Source: Tectiglobus sp965223355
GTDB taxonomy: Bacteria; Pseudomonadota; Alphaproteobacteria; Rhizobiales; Hyphomicrobiaceae
Direction: 5' to 3'
DNA length: 64,000 nucleotides
Assembly (NCBI GenBank): GCA_965223355.1
Contig: CBDCWE010000003.1
Span: 3,720,001-3,784,000 of the forward strand
The position numbers and the translations under genes are program-made. Numbering within the stretch: the first letter of the stretch is position 1; each line of letters begins with the position of its first letter. A model generated the notes under the pieces. That model saw only the letters and a list, made by a program, of their open reading frames with translations, had not been told where the DNA came from and did not search any database. Shown here one piece after another: positions 35,189-44,889 of this stretch.

Positions 35189-36169
35189 ATGACGACAACC
35201 TACCAGGACGCCATCTTCATCGACGGTCTCGTCATCTCCAATTTTTCACGGGCGGTCTTCGAGGACATGCGCAAGGGCGGGATCACCGCCGCCAACTGCA
35301 CCTGCTGCGTCTGGCACGACTTTCGCGCCACGATGGCCAACATCGCGCAATGGAAGCAATGGTTCCGCGATCATGCCGATCTGATCGTCCAAGTCTGCAC
35401 CACGGCCGACATTCGCAAAGCCAAACAGGACGGCAAAGTCGGCATCATTCTCGGCTGGCAAAACACCAGCGGCATCGACGATGATCTCGCCAACCTCGCC
35501 CTGTTCCACGAACTCGGCGTTCGCGTTATCCAGCTCACCTATAACACCCAGAACCTTGTCGGATCCGGCTGTTGGGAGGGCTCGGACGGCGGTCTCAGCG
35601 ATTTCGGCCGCGACGCCATCGATGAGATGAACCGGCTCGGCATTCTGGTCGATCTCTCCCATGTTGGCGCGCAAACCAGCGCCGATGCCATTTCTCATTC
35701 CAAGTCACCCGTCGCCTATACGCACTGCTGCCCAATGTTGAAACAGCACGCGCGCAACAAAACCGACGCCCAGCTCAAGGCCATCGCAGATGCCGGCGGC
35801 TTCATCGGCTTTGCGAGCTACACCCCGTTTCTGCCCAACGGTGAGGACAGCACCATCGACGACTGCGTTGCCGGTATCGACTACATGATCAATCTGGTTG
35901 GCGAACAGCAGGTCGGCATTGGGACGGACTGGGTTCAGGATCAGGATGTGGCCTTCTTCGATTACCTGTCCGCCGACAAGGGCAAGGGTCGGCGCACCAC
36001 GGGCAAGGGCTATTCGAAAGTGCCGGCCATGCCCAAGGGGCTCGAAACGCTGGGCGATTTTGCAAACTTCATTCCGGCAATGGAGCGCGCCGGATGGAAC
36101 GAGGGCCGCATCCGCGGCGTGCTCGGTGACAACTGGCTGCGGTTTCTCGGTGAAGTCTGGGCGGATTGA
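35189..36169 (+). CDS. Membrane dipeptidase (peptidase M19, renal-dipeptidase family)
   Basis: 326-residue M19 metallopeptidase. DGLVISNF near the N-terminus replaces the usual DGHxD, so one zinc ligand position looks altered. The remaining family motifs are present: LGVRVIQLTYNTQN, LVDLSHVG, YTHCCPM and GIGTDWVQD, ending RGVLGDNWLRFL. The family hydrolyses dipeptides, often with D-residues, or is recruited to other amide substrates. No signal peptide. Convergent with an AbrB-family transporter; substrate unknown. Confidence 0.85.
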   Translation: MTTTYQDAIFIDGLVISNFSRAVFEDMRKGGITAANCTCCVWHDFRATMANIAQWKQWFRDHADLIVQVCTTADIRKAKQDGKVGIILGWQNTSGIDDDLANLALFHELGVRVIQLTYNTQNLVGSGCWEGSDGGLSDFGRDAIDEMNRLGILVDLSHVGAQTSADAISHSKSPVAYTHCCPMLKQHARNKTDAQLKAIADAGGFIGFASYTPFLPNGEDSTIDDCVAGIDYMINLVGEQQVGIGTDWVQDQDVAFFDYLSADKGKGRRTTGKGYSKVPAMPKGLETLGDFANFIPAMERAGWNEGRIRGVLGDNWLRFLGEVWAD

Positions 36170-36251
36170 TGTCCGGCGATGTGGCGCCCGGCCGCCCCCG
36201 GCTCGGCCGCCCGCAGCCCATGAAGCGGGTCAATATTTATGCGGGCTGGTA

Positions 36252-37334
36252 TTACGATCGGCCGTTGAGCAGCCATTGGATCTGGCGATAGACATAGGGC
36301 CCGAACAGGTTGATGGACATCAGCCGGCACAACTGGACGGTCGCCACAAAACCGACGTCCAGCCCCAGCGCCAGCGCGATCAGTCCGATTTCCGACATCC
36401 CGCCGGGGGCGAATGACAGCAGTCCGGTGAGCACGGGAACGTCCAATGTTGCATTGAGCGCAACGGCGAAACCCGCACCAATGGACAGCATCAAGACAAC
36501 GTGGCCAAACGCATACCTGAGCGCAGACCACAATAGTCCGACGGTCTGACCGACAAATCGCGAACCGATGTTGGCACCGAGTATGGCCTGGGCGGCGATG
36601 ATGATCTCGCTCGGCGGTTTGGCGGACGTGATGCCGGCAATGTGGAGCACGGCGCTGCAGATCATCGGCACGATCATGAGCGCACCCGGTATTCCCGTTG
36701 CACGGCCGATCAGCCAGCCAACGACGCCGGCGACAAGCAGAATTGCGAAATCTTGCGGATCGATCTGCGTCACCGACACCGCCGCATCCGTCACTGCAAT
36801 GGTCGGCAGCTCAACTACGAAACTTGTGACCAAGGTGGTCAGCAGAACGACGAAGGTAATGCGCAAGGCATGCGCCAGCGAGACCAATCGAACGTCGACG
36901 CCGCGCTCCTCGGCATAGAGCGTCATGACGTGCAGCCCACCGGGCAGAGCGCAGAAATAGGCCACTTCGCGCGAATAGCCGGCGACGCGCTCATAATAGA
37001 CGGTGCCGACAACCGCAGTGATCACAACAAACAGCGGCACAACCGCGGCGGTGCCGGCAACAGCTGCGAGGCGATCGAGCAGCTCGGGTGTCATCGTACT
37101 GCCGAGCAACACGCCGAGCGTCACGCGCATCGGTGCGACGACGTGCATTGATGGCCTGACGATCGGTGCACCGAGCATGGCGGCAAGCATTGTCGCTGCA
37201 ATGCCGCCGAGCATATAGGGCAGCGGAATTGCCAACCGGGCCGCCACCAGCCCGCCAATCAAGGCGATGACAATGCACAGTGCCGCCCGGACCAACTGCC
37301 CGGATCTGAGATTGTTGTTGATTGCGGAAAACAA
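36252..37334 (-). CDS. AbrB family transporter (PF05145, gneg_AbrB duplication)
   Basis: 360-residue membrane protein with about 10 hydrophobic segments and the internal duplication typical of this family (PLPYMLGGIAATMLAAMLGAPIV and GIPGALMIVPMICSAVLHIAG). Older annotations as ammonia monooxygenase are misleading; these are putative permeases. Divergent from an EamA transporter (about 100 bp between them). Substrate unknown. Confidence 0.85.
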   Translation of the reverse strand: MFSAINNNLRSGQLVRAALCIVIALIGGLVAARLAIPLPYMLGGIAATMLAAMLGAPIVRPSMHVVAPMRVTLGVLLGSTMTPELLDRLAAVAGTAAVVPLFVVITAVVGTVYYERVAGYSREVAYFCALPGGLHVMTLYAEERGVDVRLVSLAHALRITFVVLLTTLVTSFVVELPTIAVTDAAVSVTQIDPQDFAILLVAGVVGWLIGRATGIPGALMIVPMICSAVLHIAGITSAKPPSEIIIAAQAILGANIGSRFVGQTVGLLWSALRYAFGHVVLMLSIGAGFAVALNATLDVPVLTGLLSFAPGGMSEIGLIALALGLDVGFVATVQLCRLMSINLFGPYVYRQIQWLLNGRS

Positions 37335-37436
37335 AGCGAGGGTGTTCTTTAACTTGCTTTTGGTCTGCTATCTTGTCGTCAACGGTCGCGCCAAGCAATT
37401 GTCATAATTGACCGGCGGTAACAAGAGCAGGAAAAC

Positions 37437-38399
37437 TTGAACACCCGCCCGCCCCGACAACCCGATACGTCGAACCGGCCGCGCAACCGTCACTGGGCGG
37501 TGCGTTTGCGCGCCGGCTGGCGCGCGTTGCCGGGCAATCTGCGCGGCGGCATATGGATGTTGTTGGCCGCCTTGTTCTTTTCGCTGATGGTGGCGTTGAT
37601 CAAGATCGCGGGCCAAACGCTCCACGTCACCGAGATCCTGGTCGTGCGCCAATTGACCATGATCGTCATAGCCGCGCCGGCAATCCTGGGCTCATTTCCA
37701 CGCTCGCTCTATTCGGCACGGCCGGGGTTGCAGATTTTGCGGGTCGGCATTGCGTTTTTCTCAATGCTGCTCGGGTTTACCGCGGTCATTCATCTGCCGC
37801 TTGCCGAGGCCACCGCCATTAGTTTCGGCAAGACGTTCTTCACGACGATCCTCGCAATTTTTGTGCTTGGCGAGATGGTCGGTCCGCGTCGGTGGGGCGC
37901 CGTGATTGTTGGTTTTGTCGGTGTTCTGGTCGTTGCCTGGCCGACCGGAGAGGGCGCCCTGAACGTCTATGGGTTGCTGGCCATTGTCAGCGCCGCCTGC
38001 GTTGGCTGTGTCGTGGTTATCGTGCGCCAACTAAGCCAGATCGACCAACCGATCACCATTCTGACCTACCAGGCGATCGGCGTCGGCCTGTTGATGTTGC
38101 CGGCTGCCGCCTGGTTTTGGAAGACTCCGACTTTCAACGAACTGGGCATTATGATCACGATCGGCGCCCTGTCGGTGGTTGGGCAGTATTGCAACATCCT
38201 GGGCCTGAAGGCGGCGGAAGCAAGTGCCGTGGCACCCTTGGACTATGCCAGGCTGCTTTATGCCTTGGTGCTCGGCTTCTGGCTGTTTGCCGAATGGCCG
38301 CAGCCACGGGTCTTCCTTGGCGCCGTCCTGATCATCGCTGCGGCCGCCTACACGCTGCATCGCGAAAGCATTCGCGGCCAGCGCACAAAAGTGATCTAA
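37437..38399 (+). CDS. EamA/DMT superfamily transporter
   Basis: 320 residues with two EamA repeats and about 10 membrane segments after a basic 35-residue N-terminal tail. Start is TTG 37437 preceded by AGGAAAAC; no ATG fits the first helix. Likely exporter of a small metabolite. Stop TAA 38397-38399 is the left boundary of a palindromic element (TA + AGGAACGTCTGA), the only one of the set giving TAA. Confidence 0.85.
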   Translation: MNTRPPRQPDTSNRPRNRHWAVRLRAGWRALPGNLRGGIWMLLAALFFSLMVALIKIAGQTLHVTEILVVRQLTMIVIAAPAILGSFPRSLYSARPGLQILRVGIAFFSMLLGFTAVIHLPLAEATAISFGKTFFTTILAIFVLGEMVGPRRWGAVIVGFVGVLVVAWPTGEGALNVYGLLAIVSAACVGCVVVIVRQLSQIDQPITILTYQAIGVGLLMLPAAAWFWKTPTFNELGIMITIGALSVVGQYCNILGLKAAEASAVAPLDYARLLYALVLGFWLFAEWPQPRVFLGAVLIIAAAAYTLHRESIRGQRTKVI

Positions 38400-38627
38400 G
38401 GAACGTCTGAATAAATCACCGGTTTCCAAAGGGCAGCGGCCTTAACATATCGCCGTTTCACGGCGATCCTTGAGGGGCTTTCAGCCCCTCAAACACCCCG
38501 ACCAGGGGATCATCCCCTGGACCCCGGGTTTGATCGCAGGGTTGCTCGCCTCTAAAGTGGCGATCATCTTTGTGCTTTAAGTTGGAACCGCAATAGCGGT
38601 TCCAACTTAAAGCACAAAGATGATCTA
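38397..38627. repeat. Composite of palindromic elements: family A (copy 6) joined to half of family B
   Basis: Family A from 38397 to about 38542 (four hairpins), then the right module of family B (GTTGCTCGCCTCTAAAGTGG, the long TTGGAACCGC hairpin, GATGATC) ending in TA at 38626-38627. The left TA is in the stop of the EamA gene; the right CTA is the reverse-strand TAG stop of the MFS gene. Confidence 0.88.
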
Positions 38628-39803
38628 GCTTCTTGCCTGAAGCTTGCGCAATTCAAGCATTGCGAGAATGCCGAACGCGGGGCCGAGGGCGAGGCCGGCG
38701 ATCACCGGCGGCCAGCCGAGGCTTGCTGCTATCGTCGGTGTGATCTGAACGGTAAAGAACGTCAACGCAAAACCGAGCGCGGTTTGCAGTGTCATCAGGC
38801 TGCCGGCCTGGGCCGGCGGTGCGGCATCGGCGACCAGGGCGGAGAACTGGGCCGAGTCGGGCACCACGGCCGCCCCCCAGATCAGCACGATTACGAGGGT
38901 CAGCCACACCGGCCCGCCGAATGTCAGCGCCGTTGCGATTGCCGCCGTGCCACTGGCAACCATCGCCATGATCGCGATTTCGGCCTTGCCAACGCGGTCG
39001 GCAAAGTAACCGGCTCCAATGCTGGCGATGCCGCCGGCCGCGATCGCCAAGAACGTGGTCAGTTTGCCGAGTTCATCGGCGGCGCGCTGATCGAGTGTCA
39101 CGCCGAAGGATGCCGCCGTCATAGCGCCGATCCAGGCCCACATCGCATAGAGCTCCCACATATGGCCGAAATAGCCGAGATAGGCATAACGCACACGCCG
39201 GTCGCGCCATGCCGTTGTGATGGCCGACGGATCAAACCTCGGCGACTGGGCATGATGCGGTCCAAGGCCGGCCGTCATGACGATCAGCCCGGCCGCGACG
39301 GACCCGAGACTCGTGACGATCACCACCATCCGCCAGTCGGCGCCGCCGAGCCACGAGGCAAGGTGAGGGGCGGCCGAGCCGAGCGTCAGCGCGCCGACGA
39401 TCAGGCTGACGAGAAAGCCACGATCGGCGATGCCCCAGCCGACGGCCAGCTTCATGCCGACCGGATAGACGCCGGCCAGCAACAACCCGGTCGCAAACCG
39501 CGCTGCAACCGCCGGCACGTCGCCGGGTGTCGCGACCAGCAGGCTGGCGTTGATCAGTCCTGCCGCGACAGCACAGATGGCGAATATCACGCGCGGATCA
39601 TGGCGATCGGGCAGCCCGGTTGCTGCAAACACCAGCGCCCCGATCACGAACCCGGCCTGCACCGCGCTCGACATCAGGCCGAGCTGTTCGGCACCCAGTG
39701 AAAACTCTCGCGCCATCTCCGGCAGGATCGCGGCGGAGACAAACCATAGGCTCATGGCCAGGATTTGAGCGAGCACCAGGACGGCGATGGAGCGGGTTTT
39801 CAT
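38625..39803 (-). CDS. MFS transporter (12 segments)
   Basis: 392 residues with about 12 hydrophobic segments. Seen: GRVGKAE-type basic loop (FADRVGKAEIA) between the two halves, ATGLPDRHDPR after the second helix, and SAVQAGFVIGALVFA in the first repeat. Start MKTRSIAVLVLAQI at 39803. General small-solute transporter, direction not predictable. TAG stop shared with the end of a palindromic element. Confidence 0.85.
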   Translation of the reverse strand: MKTRSIAVLVLAQILAMSLWFVSAAILPEMAREFSLGAEQLGLMSSAVQAGFVIGALVFAATGLPDRHDPRVIFAICAVAAGLINASLLVATPGDVPAVAARFATGLLLAGVYPVGMKLAVGWGIADRGFLVSLIVGALTLGSAAPHLASWLGGADWRMVVIVTSLGSVAAGLIVMTAGLGPHHAQSPRFDPSAITTAWRDRRVRYAYLGYFGHMWELYAMWAWIGAMTAASFGVTLDQRAADELGKLTTFLAIAAGGIASIGAGYFADRVGKAEIAIMAMVASGTAAIATALTFGGPVWLTLVIVLIWGAAVVPDSAQFSALVADAAPPAQAGSLMTLQTALGFALTFFTVQITPTIAASLGWPPVIAGLALGPAFGILAMLELRKLQARS

Positions 39804-39942
39804 GGTGGCCGCTGCTACTTTTCTATGGCGTTTCAAAGTTAGCCGGAACCATCCCGCCGGTGGTCAATGGCGCACCCGGTTGGGGCCGGGCGGGGCAGCC
39901 GGCCGGCCGCACCCGCGGTCGGCGGAAACGGTCAAAATCGGT

Positions 39943-40857
39943 TCAGCGACCAAACAACATGCGGCGCAAAATCGGCCATGCGATACGGAGCAGAACGAAG
40001 CGGATAATCCAACTCATGACGCCGCCGTTCCTGAAACCGAGGGTTTGCGCCAAAATCTGACGGATCAAGCCGCCGAGCGCGCCGCCGCCCTGGTTCGGCA
40101 GGCGCCCACCGCGGCGGCGCAGAATATCGGAGAGGTCGCGATACCGGCCGTTGCGCCCCGGTTGTGGCGCCCGCCAATCCTCGCCGGCCGCGCCCCCCGG
40201 CACCGGCAGTGGTCTTTGATTGCCGAAACCGGCATCGCCTGGCGCGTTTGGTCCACCCAAGGGTCCGCGCTCGGGAAACAGGTCATCGGCCCGTGGGATC
40301 GGCTGGCCCGGCTGCCAGTCACGCTCCCAGCCATCGCGCTGTGGTAGCCCGCCGGGAACCGGCAGCGGGCTTTGGTCACCGAAGTTGCCGGGCTCGGCCG
40401 GTGGTGAGCCGGGAAGCTGGGACGTCAACTCGCCGAACTGGGACGCCGTCTGGCGTTGCATGGCGCCAAGCACCATCATCGCGATTTCCGGCATCATGTG
40501 TTCGATTGCGGCGGCAGGCACATTGGTTTTGCCGGCGGCGGCGGCGGCGATGGTGCGACTACCGTGTTTGGTGCCGATAATTTGGCCGAGGATCGCCCGG
40601 CCTTGCGCACGCGCCGGTTCCTGACCCGCCAGTGCCGGCTCATCGAGCACGGCCTCGTAGTCGGCGCTGCCCATCAGGTCGACAAAGTCGGCGACCCCGC
40701 CACGCGACAGCGTATTGCGCTCGATACGTCGCGAAAACTCAGGCAGGACGTTGGCCAGCACGGCCTCGGCCTCAGCCGCATCGATCCCGGCCCGCCCGGC
40801 AAGTGATGTGACAGCTGCGCCGCTGTTTGCGCTGCGCAGCGTCTCGAGTAAGTCCAT
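39943..40857 (-). CDS. DUF937-like protein with Pro/Gly-rich middle and C-terminal membrane helix
   Basis: 304 residues. The N-terminal 145 residues form a helical domain resembling DUF937 (GRAGIDAAEAEAVLANVLPEF; MMPEIAMMVLGAM). A disordered stretch contains near-repeats NFGDQSPLPVPGG and GFGNQRPLPVPGG, and the C-terminal 45 residues are hydrophobic and basic (MSWIIRFVLLRIAWPILRRMLF). Probably membrane attached. The function of DUF937 proteins is unknown. No operon partner. Confidence 0.7.
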   Translation of the reverse strand: MDLLETLRSANSGAAVTSLAGRAGIDAAEAEAVLANVLPEFSRRIERNTLSRGGVADFVDLMGSADYEAVLDEPALAGQEPARAQGRAILGQIIGTKHGSRTIAAAAAGKTNVPAAAIEHMMPEIAMMVLGAMQRQTASQFGELTSQLPGSPPAEPGNFGDQSPLPVPGGLPQRDGWERDWQPGQPIPRADDLFPERGPLGGPNAPGDAGFGNQRPLPVPGGAAGEDWRAPQPGRNGRYRDLSDILRRRGGRLPNQGGGALGGLIRQILAQTLGFRNGGVMSWIIRFVLLRIAWPILRRMLFGR

Positions 40858-41030
40858 CGCCCCGACCTTCCATATTGAAATTCCGTGCGGTCGGTTTATG
40901 CGGGATCAACCCGGCGCGCAATTGCAACAATCAGATGAACTGCTATCAGCAAGGAGATTGTGCGACGTCCGCCCCCGACGCCCTGTGATGGGACGGTCTC
41001 GCTATCTGCAGGCGTCCGTCGGGGCGATCC

Positions 41031-41164
41031 TAGAGCAACCTGCCTTTATTCGGAATCGGAACGATCCCGAATAAAGGTAGAAAGTTGCTCGCCTCTTAAG
41101 TGGCGATCATCGTGCTTTAAGTTGGAACCGCTATTGCGGTTCCAACTTAAAGCACGATGATCTA
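41031..41164. repeat. Palindromic element family B, copy 3 (full)
   Basis: TA at 41031-41032 (CCTAGAGCAACC) and at 41163-41164 (GATGATCTAG). Both hairpin modules present. The right boundary supplies the TAG stop of the EipA-like gene on the minus strand. It fills most of the 300 bp between the two flanking genes. Confidence 0.92.
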
Positions 41165-42307
41165 GAACGGATTGAAGGCCCGCCGCGGCGTGATTTTGAG
41201 GTATCCGACATTGGCACCGAGCCGCAGCCCGATACCGGTACGGATCGGGGCCAGCACCATCCGGCCCATCTTGTGGAAGGTAATGCCGACGCCGCCGACA
41301 AAGTAGGCGGCACCTTCGACGCCGACAAAGCGATTGTACAGTTGCTTGGGATCATCGAGATTATAGATCAGCATCATGACGCGTGAGCCGGCAAGGCCGA
41401 AGTCGGTTCCGATGGATGGTCCCTGCCAATAGATTGTGCGCGGATCGAACTGCTTGGAGATCATGCGGCCCTTGCCATATCGCAAGCCTGCCAGGAAAGC
41501 GGCGCCGCCTTCGGAGCCGAGAACGTAGCCGTTGGGCCGGCCGTAGCTGTCGAATGCGAAATTGATGACGGATGCAAGTTCAGCCGACAGCGTGCCAAAC
41601 AGGCCGCGACCGGCAACGCGGATCTCGTGTGCCGAAAAAGATGTGTCGCGTGCTTGCTGCGTGACCGGCGGCAGGTTTGCCATTGTTTCGGGTGAGGGCG
41701 GTGGCGCCCGGGTCGTGCTCGTGGCCCAGTTTGCCGCAACCTGACCGTTTGCCGAAGCAGCCGGTGGCGCAGCAGACTTCGAAGCTTGGCCGTTGTTTGG
41801 ACCGGCCGAGGGGCGCTGCGCTGCTGCGGTCGATGAAGCAGCCGTCTTTGCTGGTGCCGGTTTCGCCTTGAGCTTCGGGTTGAGGATCACCGCCAGCCGA
41901 GCGTTGACGTGCGCCCGCTTGGCACGGGTCACTTCCAGCAGTCGGTCTGCCGCACGCCTGAGCTCATCGAGGCGTTCGCAGGTTGCCGGTTTCGCCTCGG
42001 TGTCACTGAGCAGGTTGAGACGGATCAGCAACTCGCTCGCCTGCTGATCGAGGGTGCGCGTCGTCTCGTCCTGCAACGAGTCATAGCCGCGCTCGACCGC
42101 TTCTTCCTGGGGCCACTTTCTGAGGGCCGCGAGCTTTTCAAAGTTTCGGCGTAACGCCTGTTCCGATTGCTGGTTGGCGATCCGCAGCTTGTCACCGGTT
42201 TGATCGACCATCTGGCCGAACCGTTCGGCGCCGCAGTCCTCGGCCTTTGCCATTGACGCGGTGGCGGCGATGATCACGACGCATACTGTCACGCACATCC
42301 GCAACAT
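41162..42307 (-). CDS. EipA-like DUF1134 periplasmic protein with long coiled-coil N-terminus
   Basis: 381 residues. Signal peptide (residues 1-22, cut after AKA), then a helical, charged region to about 135 with paired cysteines (DCGAERF; ATCERLDELRRA), an Ala/Pro-rich linker to about 220, and a C-terminal DUF1134 domain (SYGRPNGYVLGSEGGAAFLAG; WQGPSIGTDFG; VGVEGAAYFVGGVG; RTGIGLRLGANVGYLKI). The DUF1134 part matches remembered EipA of Brucella/Caulobacter, an envelope-integrity beta-barrel-like periplasmic protein of about 200 residues. This one is nearly twice that length. TAG stop is shared with a palindromic element. Confidence 0.85.
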   Translation of the reverse strand: MLRMCVTVCVVIIAATASMAKAEDCGAERFGQMVDQTGDKLRIANQQSEQALRRNFEKLAALRKWPQEEAVERGYDSLQDETTRTLDQQASELLIRLNLLSDTEAKPATCERLDELRRAADRLLEVTRAKRAHVNARLAVILNPKLKAKPAPAKTAASSTAAAQRPSAGPNNGQASKSAAPPAASANGQVAANWATSTTRAPPPSPETMANLPPVTQQARDTSFSAHEIRVAGRGLFGTLSAELASVINFAFDSYGRPNGYVLGSEGGAAFLAGLRYGKGRMISKQFDPRTIYWQGPSIGTDFGLAGSRVMMLIYNLDDPKQLYNRFVGVEGAAYFVGGVGITFHKMGRMVLAPIRTGIGLRLGANVGYLKITPRRAFNPF

Positions 42308-42428
42308 GGCGGCGCTCCGTTGCTATCATTTGCCGTTTGGATAGCACATTAACTCAAATAGTAAGATATCTGAAGCAGTCTACCCGACCAAGTGGGATCT
42401 GACCATATCGCCGTCAACGGGTGCTTTC

Positions 42429-43214
42429 TCAGCGCTTGCTCAGTCGCGTCTTGCGCGCACGCCGGCGAAGCTTTTTGCGCTCAAGCGCCAGCCAGCGACG
42501 GCAGCTTGCAAGGCCGAGGTTGCACCTGACGCGGATTCGCGGGCGGCGTCGATAGGTCTTCGCCAGCTTGCCAGGCCTAACGCCGGCCGTTGTCGCCGGG
42601 TCCGTGAGAATATCCGCCGCGGCCCTGCGGATAAGGCCACCGGCAGTCATCCGGGCCATGAACGAATTGGCACGAATAACACTTGGTCCGAGCAATGCAA
42701 TCAGTCGGACCGTCTGCGGTGCCCTTAGAACTCTGATCGCGCCGCCCGCACCGAGCAGGAAGGCGAGCCGCAAGCGCGGAAACGTCGGTTTGAACCCCGC
42801 TGCTGCCAGCACCGCCGCGTTCTCGCGAGTATAGGCCGCGGCCGCCTTACGCGCAAAGGCACGGTTGGTCCTGAGCGCCAGGATCTGCGCCTCGTTCAGA
42901 TTTTCGATGTCCTTTAGGAAGTAACGCCGCGTGACCTCCAGAAACGTGGCTTCGACAAACTGATAGGGCCCGAGCGCCGATGAATGCGGGTTCTTCGCGT
43001 CATCATCGCCACCGGATTCTGCCTGCATCAACCGATCGAGATAGACCGCCATCGTCATCGTTGTGGCTGCCGGCTTCACTTCCGGCCCGGTAGCCGCAGC
43101 CGCCACCGGTTTCGGATTGTCCTTGGCGGCGGCGGCAACGCACAGCCCGATGGCCGTCGTCAGCACCACAACGGTTCGCAGTCCAGGCCAGTTATCCCGA
43201 GTGTCGGAAATCAT
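42429..43214 (-). CDS. Lysozyme/transglycosylase-like exported protein
   Basis: 261 residues. N-terminal signal segment (GLRTVVVLTTAIGLCVAAAA). A region with MQAESGGDDDAKNPHSSALGPYQFVEATF at about residues 65-95 resembles SLT/lysozyme-like folds (catalytic Glu in AESGG, GPYQF). A helical segment and a very basic Arg/Lys tail follow. Probably acts on or binds peptidoglycan in the periplasm; catalysis not certain. Start ATG 43214 or GTG 43217. Upstream of the EipA-like gene on the same strand by about 120 bp, so both may serve the envelope. Confidence 0.65.
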   Translation of the reverse strand: MISDTRDNWPGLRTVVVLTTAIGLCVAAAAKDNPKPVAAAATGPEVKPAATTMTMAVYLDRLMQAESGGDDDAKNPHSSALGPYQFVEATFLEVTRRYFLKDIENLNEAQILALRTNRAFARKAAAAYTRENAAVLAAAGFKPTFPRLRLAFLLGAGGAIRVLRAPQTVRLIALLGPSVIRANSFMARMTAGGLIRRAAADILTDPATTAGVRPGKLAKTYRRRPRIRVRCNLGLASCRRWLALERKKLRRRARKTRLSKR

Positions 43215-43242
43215 CACGTCCCAACCACGTTTGTGCGTTGCT

Positions 43243-43281
43243 TAGAGCAACCTGCCTTTATTCGGAATCGGAACGATCCCG
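43243..43281. repeat. Palindromic element family B, partial copy
   Basis: TA + GAGCAACCTGCCTTTATTCGG and the loop only; the 3' arm is lost. The rest of 43282-43460 shows no gene. Confidence 0.8.
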
Positions 43282-43460
43282 CTTGCCGGCCGACCACCGA
43301 CCCACAGGCGATGATTTGATGGGCCGCCGTGGCAACCGCGTGCGGGTCACGTGATGGCGCCAAGCATCGAGCCTAACGCGGATCCGTCAGCAATCCGTTT
43401 CACGATAGAGCAATCTTCGTTCATTCTCTCAACAATCGTGAAACGCCGGGCGATGCCGGT

Positions 43461-44516
43461 TCATAATGGTAAACGCGGCGCTAACGACGACGTCAGAACT
43501 GCGCTGATTTCGGCCTCGTAGGCAAACAGCGCCGGCGTGCCACCGGTGTGGATGAACAGCAGTGCGTCATCGGCGCGGGCCCCTTGCGCCGCCGCAATCA
43601 CCGACGCCAGGACACGGCCGCTGTAAACCGGGTCGACCAACAACGCTTCGGTCCGCCCGGCCAGTTGGATCGCGGCGCTCACCCTGTCGTTCATTTGCCC
43701 GTATCCGGGTGCCAGCACGCTGTCGTCGATTTCGATGTCGGCGTCGGTGACCGGGTTGTCGATGGCGAGGAGATCGGCGATTTCGCGGCACCGCTCGCGG
43801 ATGCGGGGGGCTTGAAGTTCGCCGGCGCGGCGCACACACACACCGGTGACGCGAACACGATTGCCGATCGCGCGCAGCCCGAACAACAGGCCGGCATGTG
43901 TGCTGCCGCTGCCGGAGGCAACAAAAATGCGGTCGACCTTGGTTTCAGATTGCGTCAACTGCCGGACGATCTCGCGCGCGCAATCAACATAGCCGAGCGC
44001 GGCAATCGGCGGGTGTCCGGGTGACAGCGGAACGATATAGGGGGTATGGCCGTCGCGCTCGAGTTGATCTGCGATTTCGGCGAGGCGGCGGTCGGCACCG
44101 TGCTCGTCTTCGCCTTCCGGATAGCTGTGGATCGTCGCGCCCATGATCTTGTTCAGGAGCACGTTGCCCGAGCGGCGGTAGGTGTCGCTCGGGTCTGGAA
44201 CGCGCTCTTCCAGCTGCACGTGGCAGCCAAGACCAAACTTGGCTGCAGCCGCCACCGTCGAGCGCACATAGTTGGACTGCACGGCACCGGTAATCAGCAG
44301 CGTGTCGGCGCCCTTTGCCAGGGCCGCACCCACATAGTATTCGAGCTGGCGGATCTTGTTGCCACCGAAGGCCAGGCCGGTACAGTCATCGCGCTTGACC
44401 CAAAGCCTGGCGCCGCCAAGCCGTTCGGCCAGGCGCGGCATTTCTTCGATCGGCGTTGGCAAATGCGACAGCCTCGCCCGCGGCAGCCGGTCCAGCCGGC
44501 CGATGTCGTTGGTCAA
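43461..44516 (-). CDS. D-cysteine desulfhydrase / ACC deaminase family PLP enzyme
   Basis: 351 residues, fold type II PLP enzyme. PLP lysine in LAFGGNKIRQLEY (about residue 53), GAVQSNYVRS, and phosphate-binding SGSGSTHAG. The family includes D-cysteine desulfhydrase, ACC deaminase and L-cysteate lyase; the first is the general call. Start is TTG 44516 with GGGAG 7 bp upstream; no ATG fits. Cytosolic. No linked sulfur genes, so substrate is open. Confidence 0.85.
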   Translation of the reverse strand: MTNDIGRLDRLPRARLSHLPTPIEEMPRLAERLGGARLWVKRDDCTGLAFGGNKIRQLEYYVGAALAKGADTLLITGAVQSNYVRSTVAAAAKFGLGCHVQLEERVPDPSDTYRRSGNVLLNKIMGATIHSYPEGEDEHGADRRLAEIADQLERDGHTPYIVPLSPGHPPIAALGYVDCAREIVRQLTQSETKVDRIFVASGSGSTHAGLLFGLRAIGNRVRVTGVCVRRAGELQAPRIRERCREIADLLAIDNPVTDADIEIDDSVLAPGYGQMNDRVSAAIQLAGRTEALLVDPVYSGRVLASVIAAAQGARADDALLFIHTGGTPALFAYEAEISAVLTSSLAPRLPL

Positions 44517-44889
44517 TGTGTACTCCCGGGATATGTTGAACTCACAACGAGGGCAACCTGCCCTTATTCGGAATCGGAACGATCCCGAATAAGGGCAGAA
44601 AGTTGCTTGTGCTCAAGTGGCGATGATCTAGCCGAAGATCGCGCTGCGGATCAATCTTGCCGCGGCGCCAAAGCGGTGTAGGCTGGCACTGCGCCGGTCG
44701 TAAACACAGACCCAGCCGCGCACGAACGCGAGTGAGCGATGCCGAAGATCGCTGTCATCGGACTGGGCAACATCGGACTGGGCAACATCGGCCGGCGCCG
44801 GGCCCGACCCCACTGCAACGCGGCGGCGGCAGAGTTCCGACAAAATCGGTTTGGTTGAATTTTGAGATCCGTTGGAAAGGTCAACTGCA
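44517..44889. other. Intergenic stretch with a family-B element and a short tandem repeat
   Basis: Holds a shortened palindromic element at 44549-44630 (AGGGCAACCTGCCC and a GATGATCTA end; the arm CTGCCCTTATTCGG is matched by CCGAATAAGGGCAG, a compensated change relative to other copies). It also has two units of CATCGGACTGGGCAA at 44756-44785. No gene is convincing. Confidence 0.75.
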
